Of a stretch of 64,000 bases of DNA, positions 55,451-64,000 are shown piece by piece. Origin of the DNA: Sipunculus nudus (lineage: Eukaryota > Annelida > Sipuncula > Golfingiida > Sipunculidae); contig CM049317.1 of NCBI GenBank assembly GCA_026874595.1, forward strand, positions 61,287,618 to 61,351,617, given 5' to 3'. The position numbers were made by a program, and so were the translations under genes. The notes below the pieces were generated by a model that was given only the letters and a program-made list of their open reading frames with translations, did not search any database and had not been told where the DNA came from. The first letter of the stretch is position 1. Each line of letters begins with the position of its first letter.

Positions 55451-57031
55451 TTGCATGGCGTTAACGATGCGTCACGGCCCACGCATAATTAGAGTACAAC
55501 CCTATGCTCTCGCGATTAACTACTCACACTGTGAAACTAATTATCCGCCCGTCATAACCGTCATAAGTGTATAGCTCATCTTAACGTTCAAAGGGTTTTT
55601 ACGGTTTTTGTATGTATGCTGTATTGATTGCAAATCAATAGAAAAAAGTCTGAATTTCCATTAATGTATCACACTTTCTTGTTTATCGTCTTATGAAATT
55701 TCCGGTTTTACGGTATCTGCTAAACGGTTTTTCGTATAGACTTAAATGCAAACCTTATATTGTACCTAAGCGTGGCAAATTTAAAGTAATAATTAAATCT
55801 GCAAAAAATTAAATACCCTGTGAATCAATTCTGCTTCCCATATATATTGTTTACCTGTCCTTATGTGTAAGCTAGGAATAAAACATATATGATAATGAAT
55901 GTAAATGCAATTATTAAAATTAATCATTACATCATCGGTAAGGTTATCGATTAAATACGATCTTCGATTAAATGCATTGTTTATCCATCACTTATTACAG
56001 TCCTAATTCATAGTGTAGTCTGTGTGCGGGTGTTTGGGGTTCCAGACCAGTTTTTCCTATTATTAGATCATGTTTTACGCTATATCTTGGTCGCTGAACT
56101 GACTGTTTCCGATATCGCAAAATAAAACAAGTTGAATTCTATTTTGCTGTTTCCAGATGGTATTTGAGTTTTCTTTCCTGATAATTAAAATACATTTTAT
56201 TGGGGATCGGACTACCTAAACGAAACAAAATAAGAACCATTGCGAGTTTAGCTATTTTCTTTTTGTAATAATTATTTATATAAATACAAATTCCATGTCT
56301 TTTCTCGGCTACAGACCGATTATCTTCGCCATATCAGGATGGATGATCTTTAGAATAAAACAAAGCATAAAACAAACAAAAACATAGGTGACAACAGTAA
56401 ACGCTTACTAACATTGAGTGACAGTAACGTAATGAAGAAGTTCAATCATAACGAGCAACAGCGGTGACACGTGACACCGTCTCCACGGAAACACAAACCA
56501 TCATTCAACTTTGACTGACCTGTCTACTGTATTTTATCCTGATTTCGTAAAAGGTCAGTCCTAGCTGCAAGTTATGCTAAGATTTGTACTTTATAGGCTA
56601 AATTTAGTGTTACAGTCTATCATTTTAAGAAACAAGTTGTTTTCTAAACAATAAATAGGACATGTCAAAATATGCCGTAATTATTCACGCTGCCACATTA
56701 TATGCCAACGGGTACAAAGGCAATCAATTAAACAGAAAACGTTTGCAGACAAAAATTGTTTCTGTTTTATATGGCAACAAATATTTGGCCTTATTTCCCC
56801 CAAAGAATATATCCAATCATATTTTTGCATTCCGCTTATTGAACAGTCTGTTCACAGTCAAAAGATACATTGCTATTAGGAAAATATAGTGAAAATAATG
56901 AAAAAGAACATATATACCTGAGAAGATATTTAAGTCATATTATACACAAAAATAGGCTACTTTCTTGAAAGGTTGTACATAATATTTGCAAAAAAAAAAA
57001 TCAAAAGTACCATTCGTGACAACGGGACACA
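55451..57031. other. Gene-free spacer
   Basis: No exon, RNA gene or clear repeat was recognised. Confidence 0.35.
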
Positions 57032-57115
57032 GAACGCCATTATTGAATAATATCCTCATAAATACTCCGTAAAGAACGCCATTATTGAATAATATCCTCA
57101 TAAATACTCCGTAAA
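57032..57115 (+). repeat. Perfect 42-bp tandem duplication
   Basis: Two identical 42-bp units (57032-57073 and 57074-57115), starting GAACGCCATTATTGAATAAT. Absence of any mismatch implies a very recent event. Confidence 0.97.
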
Positions 57116-57833
57116 GTTAATACCGGCGGGACGTGAATACGGAGGTTAAGAACATGTAGTTAACTATAAAGTAAATGTACCATGATTTTCTATAAAATAA
57201 ATTGTAAATCATATTTTACTTTTGAAATATTTAAATTATTAGAATTATTACACAGAAGGAGGATGCATCGAAAGGTTGAAGATATTGTGTGTCGTGTAAA
57301 AAAAAAAAAGAAAATTGACTTACATAAATCAGCTAGGAAGGCTATCTTAAATGACGTTTCTGACCGTCGTGGCTCCAGTATTATCCAGCAAATAAGATAT
57401 TTTCTGCACTGGGGAACCTTTAATACCCCAATAACCCCTTACCCACCACCCCCGCACCCAGAGTGATGGAAAACATCCAGCATCATATCTAAAGCAGGCA
57501 TCCGTGGCCCGCGTGTTTGCCAGGTTAATACAGGTACATTACATCTGTAACGCCCAGGACTTAAACCCGACCACCCGGCCCGTTTCCCGCATGTCTACTT
57601 GGCAACGTGAAGAGGTCACTGAGTGCAAATGATGTGGTCAAATGCCAGCAGGATGATGATTAGGTCTAAATAACAAAGCTATGTGGATTTCTTAACTCTG
57701 AGAATAGCTTCCCATAATCATTATAAGAGAAATCAGCATGTAAGGAAACAACTATAGGTTTGGAAAATCTAAACAACAAAAGTATGGTAAAATGAATAAA
57801 TGACAGACCATGTTTTCAATTAAACCGCTAACA

Positions 57834-57836
<3 letters not shown>

Positions 57837-57873
<37 letters not shown>
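57837..57873 (+). repeat. (TA)n microsatellite
   Basis: About 18 TA units. Confidence 0.9.
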
Positions 57874-57875
<2 letters not shown>

Positions 57876-59580
57876 GAAAACCATGATATAGTTTCTGCTG
57901 GTTCGTTAAATTGTGCTTCAGTTTTTTATATTTTATTCTAAATATTTGGATTACATATACTAGAGAACTCGAGCTACTCAGACAAGAACATTCCGCTTAT
58001 GGAAATATCACAGTTCTAAATGTACAAAAGGAAAGTTTCCACTTCGTATGAGTGGTAAGTTCTTTGTTCGAACGGTCTGAAGGGGCAAATGACGTCAATT
58101 TTCTCGGCCCTTACACAAACCGCCGATAACTGGAAAACAGGGTTGCGCAGAGATGACTTCTAAAACAATTAAAAAAAATAACGGCTAAACCATTTGATGA
58201 AGGGAATTATGCATTAATTTCCTCAAATATAATTTCAATATATGGGTTACTTGAAGCAGTTTTCTTTGCTGGTGACCTTTAACAGCGGTCAGAAGCAAGG
58301 GGCTTTGGTTTGTTACCTGACACTGATTTCTTCAGATAACCCCGGTCATACCCACATGGTTCGTTTATCAACACCTAAACTTGATATGCTTCATTACTGG
58401 GGGGCGTAACACGAGCGGTCCTATTAAGGCTGTGTTAATTAACAGGCTATATAATTACGCCCCCTTTAAATGTCGATCAACACACGAGCTCGTATACAAA
58501 ATTGCCTTTTTCTTTACTGCTCTAATAACAATGAACCTATGAACATTTGAACCACTTATATGGATGTTTGATTTAATAAACTATTTTTATAATTAAAGTT
58601 TACTTATCAAATATAACTATAATAATAATCATCATCATTATCTTAATAGCCATAATTAATATCACCATAACATCATCATCATCATTTAAGCATAATTATC
58701 ATCATCAGCAGTAACGTAATAGTTTGGCCTTTGTATTGCCACATAGTTATTAGCGTATATGATAATGTATTCTTATACTGGGTTGTGCTTAATGTAATAA
58801 CCTCTGTTTCATGTCCAGCCTGCATGACGAGTGATTTATTTAGAGTTTATCCCATTTCTATTCAGCGGTCCCCACGACTCTTTTGATAACAACCAATTTA
58901 CTGATGGGGCTATCCTAGTTAAACATATATGAAAAACAGATATCTATATATACAAACCCCTGTGTATATTGGAATATCTTTTTTTGGATATCGTTAAGCA
59001 GCATAACATTTAGTAGCATCAGTAGGAAAGCTTTCTACCTACTGTTCTTGTTGAGGTACCAAGCAAAATTTTATTTTTTTTATTCCAAGCAATTAAATAA
59101 TTAATAAATCTACAGTTTATAATTTATAAATTATAGGTTGAGGATATCAATGGACAGCCCTAAGATTAAGATAGCATCGAACTCATGATCTGTGCTCTTT
59201 TTAGACCGGTGCGTTGCTTAGATCACAGAAGCCGGTGAATTGCGGAGTTTAACATGCCACTTGAACATATCAAATTACCGCGAGGATTACATTTAAATGA
59301 TGATATTTGCAAGTTATGTAAATTAGGTTCGCATTTTCACCGTATAGATATCAATATGTAATAAACGATTAAATGTATGGACTTTCCAGTTTAAAACCAA
59401 ATTTTGAAGAAATAGTATAGTCGACCACATGTGTACCCAAACTCTCTGAAGTTTGACCACATTATATGCAAAGACATTTAAGAGAACAGAAGTTAGGGAC
59501 CGAAAATCTTTTTTTTGTGAAAGGTCAAAAACTAGATTTTATTCATATTCATCATGAAAATTAGAAAAAAAATATTATAT
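57874..59580. other. Gene-free spacer
   Basis: Contains AATAAT/CATCAT low-complexity DNA at 58618-58710; no exon recognised. Confidence 0.35.
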
Positions 59581-59605
59581 TTTCATAGGTTGAAAATGGA
59601 TTACG

Positions 59606-59790
59606 CATAATATTAATAATAATAATAATAAAAATAATAATGATAATAATATCATAATAATATATGGATAATAGAATAATGCCGCATAATATAAATATAT
59701 TTGCTTAATACCAATTAAACGCATACCGAATAGATTAGCCCCCCCCCCCCCCCCCCACGTAAAAATTTCTGGAATCGCCACTGACACGGG
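59606..59790 (-). mobile_element. G/C-run element relative with ATA repeat
   Basis: (ATA)n at 59606-59665, a C run at 59739-59757, then GGAATCGCCACTG. In reverse this reads CAGTGGCGATTCCAGA followed by a G run, the left-end layout of the CAGGGGCGGATCC family. The other end is not resolved. Confidence 0.35.
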
Positions 59791-60460
59791 ATAAGAGATT
59801 ATTTTTGACAGTTGTGAAATTTTAGGAGTTTATCGCCGATCACCCGACGCATCGATTCTACACAGACTCATCGTTTTTGATAAAAGGATTTTCGTAGAAA
59901 GGTTTATCGTAACACAGTCGTAAGACCTCGTACAGTAGACTTACGAGATCGGAATTCCGTCGCAATTTCGTACGACACATCCACGTCAAACCTAGGAATT
60001 TCCCCAAATTTCTGTCGTAGACCCATGTGTTGTGCCATGCATGTGACTTAGGCTTTACTGAGCAGTTAGGGATGACAGACTATCGTTCAAATTCGTTAAT
60101 TAAAGTCTCAACCAGCCGTACGGGCTCCTACGTCCTGTTTGCGTCCTAATTTTGAGCAGAATCTCACGTGCCACGCAAAATAAAAAAAATATTGATATAA
60201 TTTTGTCTGAAGTACTAGTTTATGGGGCTGTACGTGTATTGTGGTGTCGATTCCTGTCAATCCGTTAATCGGATTGAATATATGGAATATGCTGCCCTAC
60301 TGCTGAAGTTTGACTCAATAATTTAAACTTGACTTAAGCCCATTGGATGGTATATTTCGGCATGCAGTTGACCCTTATTCTTATGCAAATTAAATGGTGA
60401 ATCACATGTTTGTGTAGCTCTAAGATTTCCTTTAAATATACCTGTTCCATTGTACTGGTG

Positions 60461-60462
<2 letters not shown>

Positions 60463-60527
<65 letters not shown>
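60463..60527 (+). repeat. (TA)n microsatellite
   Basis: About 32 TA units. Confidence 0.95.
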
Positions 60528-60530
<3 letters not shown>

Positions 60531-61710
60531 TGAGGTCCATGTTACTGATACATTTACACCTTACATAAACCTTATCTTAATGAAGTGTTATACACAGCAG
60601 TCGTTCCAGATTTCCTTCTTTTTAACCGCTGCTGTGTTTAGCAAGTAGTTCACGGTCTCGACACCAGGGCTGTCTAAGGGCCAACAATCAGAAAGGGAGG
60701 GGGGGGGGATGCGGATTTAAAACTTGGAGCTGGATACACAATGCGATAACACTCTCTCATTCGTCTGATTACAAATGCACACCCTATGCCAGCCTAAATG
60801 TAAGACCCGGAGAATCTTGAGATACAAAGCAGCGGCTAAAACGGAGGAGGTTTGGAAGGACTGCAGTGTTTTTCCGCTGTGTGATGAATGTAAAGAGTTT
60901 CGAAGCATGTGGGCTTTAATTCACAGAAGATATCCCATTACTGCAAGCTCATTTGTGTAAACGGACCATCAAATATGAAAGAAAAATCATGGCATTTACG
61001 CAGAGTCGTGCCAATTAATTTCAGGCATTTCTATGAAAACTGGCTTGTTATCTAAAACATCTTCACAGTGGCATGTAACCCGTTCTTTTAATTCCCACTG
61101 CCTCAGGAATGAAGTGCGTATCTATATATATCAAAATAGGCCATGGGACACTGGATGACGTATGAACTATATAATACTCCGTGCCGCTGTGTCGGGATAC
61201 CAGAGATATAAAATGATAATGCATTCAAACATTGATATCATATTCATACCGATTTAAAAGGAAATGGTCTCTTTATCCTGAATGAATCTGACTCAGTTGA
61301 GCTTTTATTCACTCAATGTGCCACAAGAAACGAATTCAAAGATATTTTACTGTTCTTAAGGGACTGCGTATATAGCTTTAACCTTGGCTGTATGTACTGT
61401 TAAATAATGTAACGTTGTCGCACCTTGGTCCGGGGTGGGTTGCTAAGGCTATACTACCATGATTTCTGCTTGCACTAAACTTTATATTATGACCGTTTCT
61501 GAGACACATAAAAAGCCCAAACCTGCCTTGGATTTATACTTAGTCGCCCAGTGTATAAAGTTAGTCCTAATGAAGAAAGCTTGAAGTGATTTGAATTAAA
61601 TATAAATAAACACACTGTTCCTGGGATGCAGTTTCTATGTAAATCGGCGAAAAAACACCTTGTCTTGCTGCTATGAATATCCAAGTATATTTATCATAAG
61701 TTTACAAGGG

Positions 61711-61713
<3 letters not shown>
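60528..61713. other. Gene-free spacer
   Basis: G run at 60700-60709. A 61-codon frame at 60775-60960 has several Cys residues but no recognised family or splice context, and is not called. Confidence 0.35.

Positions 61714-61771
<58 letters not shown>
61714..61771 (+). repeat. (TA)n microsatellite
   Basis: About 29 TA units, directly before a copy of repeat family R1. Confidence 0.95.
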
Positions 61772-61774
<3 letters not shown>

Positions 61775-62140
61775 GAGATCTAGGTAATTTCTAGGAAACG
61801 TTCTTATAAAGGCCCTGTGACTAATGTATGAGCTTGCATATCTAGAAGCTGTTAGTAAACAGAGATAGCAATGTTAAAAGAAATCATGGAGAATCCACGT
61901 TAATGATTGTTCACTTGTGTACTTACGTGTAAAGGTCATTAATGGCAAAACGTTATATGCAAAACTGTTTTTCGTCAGACTTGCCGCAAGATGTCAGTAC
62001 TAGTGTTGAATGTCTTAAGGGTTATTTTTGTCGTGATACCAACAAAAAGAACAACCTGTGTGCAGTGGTATTGGGGAATTGGACGATCTTGATTTTTTTC
62101 TTTATAAAAGGATCAAGGGATGATCTTAAGTTTATAGACC
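61775..62140 (+). repeat. Dispersed repeat family R1, copy
   Basis: Shares TCTAGGTAATTTCTAG, AGCTGTTAGTAAACAGAGAT, GGCAAAACG, CGTCAGACTTGCCGCAAGATG, CCTGTGTGCAGTGGTAT and TTTATAAAAGGATCAAGGGA with the copies at 23205 and 34420-35120. Confidence 0.6.
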
Positions 62141-62199
62141 TCATTTTTAGGAATTGTTCTTTTTAGGTCTTTCACTCTCTTTACCTCTACAAAATGGCA

Positions 62200-62335
62200 C
62201 GTTTTCGCATGCGTTTCCGTACCCGCGCCTACATGGTCCGTTAGGTAAAACGTATCCGTATCCGCACCGCACTGCGCAAAATAAGACGTGTCCGCATCCT
62301 CATCCGGATCCGCATCCGTACCTCATAAGTGGACA
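62200..62335 (+). repeat. Degenerate ATCCGC/GTATCC hexamer repeat
   Basis: A short stretch built from CCGTA, TCCGCATCC and ATCCGTATCCGCA words. Non-coding low-complexity DNA. Confidence 0.6.
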
Positions 62336-63000
62336 CGCAGCTTTATCCTTAATTAAAAATAAAGCAAACTTTAAATTAAAAATATCTTACAAAATATATC
62401 CATACGTAGATATATAAGTACAGTCTTTATAAATAGCTGCCTTGTCCTGAGAGGAGGAAATATTCATACCCTGTGGATTTAACAATGATGAATTTATAGA
62501 TGAAGAATGCATGAAAGTAACCTGAGAAGTGACGTTTCATGGCTGATACACTATCTAATTATGCTTTACCAAATCATGCCTAAAATCAAATGTTTTCACA
62601 AAGGTCCTTTAAAATAGTGCCATAAGAGTGTTCAATGTTTATTTATGTATAAAACAGAACTGGTTTATAGCTGACAAACACCGTTTCTTTCAATGGCAAA
62701 TTTTACAAAAGTCTGATGAGGCTCGACACGAGGCCTTGAAATTGTTATTCTGGTATTTGTAATTTGGTGTCTGGAAAGTTCTGGAGACAAACAAACACTG
62801 GTAAAATCTGATATAAACAACGTCGACCATTGACCGACATATAATGATGCGCTTCCAGAAAAAAATACGTCTGTTCAGTTATTATATAATATTAAATGGC
62901 TGGATAAGTTTATAAATGTTTTACACGTTACAGACACGGAATTAAAGGGATGCATTTTAGTGACTTTCATGTCTTGAATACCTAAAAATGAAATAAAATA

Positions 63001-63125
63001 TTCCTGGGCGTGGACCAGTAGTTAAGCCGTTAAGAGGGAGCCGGAGCAAACTGGTACGATCACCGTCTGTCGCCGTGAAGACATGCACAGTTTGAACATT
63101 TCCCGAACGAACCGATAGATTCACT
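63001..63125 (+). mobile_element. Possible tRNA-like SINE fragment
   Basis: GGACCAGTAGTTAAGCCGTT resembles an A box region and GGTACGATCACC (about 63053) a B box (consensus GGTTCGANTCC). There is no A tail and no cloverleaf. Confidence 0.25.
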
Positions 63126-63654
63126 CTTATTTGTGTATTATACTTATGATTTGTAGAGTATCCCTAGCATGGTGCATAAACAGCCATAATGTCAAAGCAT
63201 AGGTTATACCTTTGCTCCCATGCAATATACTTCGCACGCTAGGACCACCGGAAGCAAGCACACGGAAGAAATTTCAAGCGTCACAGAAGCCCACCCTTGC
63301 TTTATGGGAAACCCTGTATATGTCAATTTGATGAATTAATGTTACAGAAAAACATATCTATATATACGTACAATTTTTGCCTCCTAGACAAAATGTTACG
63401 AGTGCAGTTATACCCCGTATATTTACCTTGACATCAGGCAAAATGTGTGCTCATAAAAAAGGTAAGGGTTCTGATACTTATTTACATAAGGGGAGGATAC
63501 AGGATTTCAGAATAGGGGCACAGAGGGAGGACGGTATAAAGGAATGTTCCCCTTCAAATAGTGCAGAAACATTTTTTTTGATCTAGGCAGTAATTTCGCC
63601 AACTGGGGTAGGTTGAATGCATTATGATGCAAAATCTTGTTTTGTTTTAACTGT

Positions 63655-63712
63655 GCAGGGAAACCTGTCGGTCTTATATGACCACTTGTCTTATATGACC
63701 ACCTGTCTTAAG
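63655..63712 (+). mobile_element. Fragment of the CAGTGAAACCT-type small element
   Basis: GCAGGGAAACCTGTCGG followed by two copies of TCTTATATGACCAC parallels the left part of the element at 29180-29344. Confidence 0.35.
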
Positions 63713-64000
63713 CCACAGTCACAACCGGGATACGGTCGCAGTACGGCGGGTGTTTTGGGCTGTTCCGTGCGGTAGACGCACGGCAACCGTGCGTTTTTTT
63801 AAGGCCGCAGGGACTCCGCAAGGACCGTTACTGACATTAGCGCAAGCGCTTAAGTTGATGCGGCGGCCTGCGTCAGGCAGCCACCTACGGGCTCCGTACG
63901 GGCACCGTACAGTGGACGTACGGATGTCGTAGGATACCCGTGCGATTTTAACGCCTCTCGGCTACCCCAGAGACGTACGGCGTACCTGCGGCTGTCGTAA
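63702..64000. mobile_element. GC-rich CGTACGG element, cut by the window end
   Basis: From TTAAGCCACAGTCACAACCG onward the sequence is abruptly GC-rich and full of CGTACGG, GTACGGC and GTGCGGTAGACG words. The composition jump and repeated near-palindromes suggest a MITE or foldback element; its right end lies outside the window. Open frames here are not called as genes. Confidence 0.4.

Overview
The window is a stretch of an invertebrate animal nuclear genome. The evidence is AT-rich spacer DNA, spliced genes with GT-AG introns of 0.2 to 4.3 kb, long (TA)n and (GA)n microsatellites, tRNA-derived SINEs and many short inverted-repeat elements. The gene families (SLC16, animal GMC oxidoreductase, DEG/ENaC channel) and a GACCTTGACC-type tandem repeat suggest a marine lophotrochozoan such as a mollusc, annelid or brachiopod. 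That placement is an inference and the species cannot be named from the sequence.

Three complete protein-coding genes were found. (1) 3495-9833, plus strand: a monocarboxylate-transporter-like SLC16 gene with five coding exons, all introns in phase 1 at glycine codons, 456 aa. (2) 28303-42943, plus strand: a GMC (glucose dehydrogenase/choline dehydrogenase type) FAD oxidoreductase with twelve coding exons, 634 aa. Its FAD-binding half is intact but both usual catalytic positions are changed. (3) 50349-52097, minus strand: a DEG/ENaC sodium-channel subunit in a single coding exon, 582 aa. These are ordinary eukaryotic genes with no operon-like link. Every exon junction was checked by hand for splice consensus and reading frame, and each mRNA reads through without a frameshift.

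Layout. 1-3.2 kb: dispersed repeats and one terminal-inverted-repeat element. 3.2-9.8 kb: SLC16 gene, with repeats in introns 3 and 4. 9.9-28.2 kb: spacer with a foldback element, a CGACAC minisatellite, a tandem array rich in AGGTCA half-sites, a GC-richer island, two SINEs, a 67-bp-arm palindrome with a hammerhead-like loop and a diverged tandem duplication. 28.3-43.1 kb: GMC gene, its introns packed with small elements. 43.1-50.3 kb: spacer, no gene seen. 50.3-52.1 kb: channel gene. 52.1-64 kb: spacer with repeats; the right end runs into a CGTACGG-rich element.

The most unusual observation is a recurring architecture. At four separate places, covering all three genes, an exon edge together with its splice site lies inside a local tandem repeat, so the neighbouring non-coding DNA carries serial decoy copies of the exon end: SLC16 exon 5 acceptor (43-bp unit), GMC exon 8 donor (42-bp, in frame), GMC exon 10 acceptor (180-bp) and the channel gene's 5' exon edge (about 92-bp). 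I know of no named feature class that covers this.
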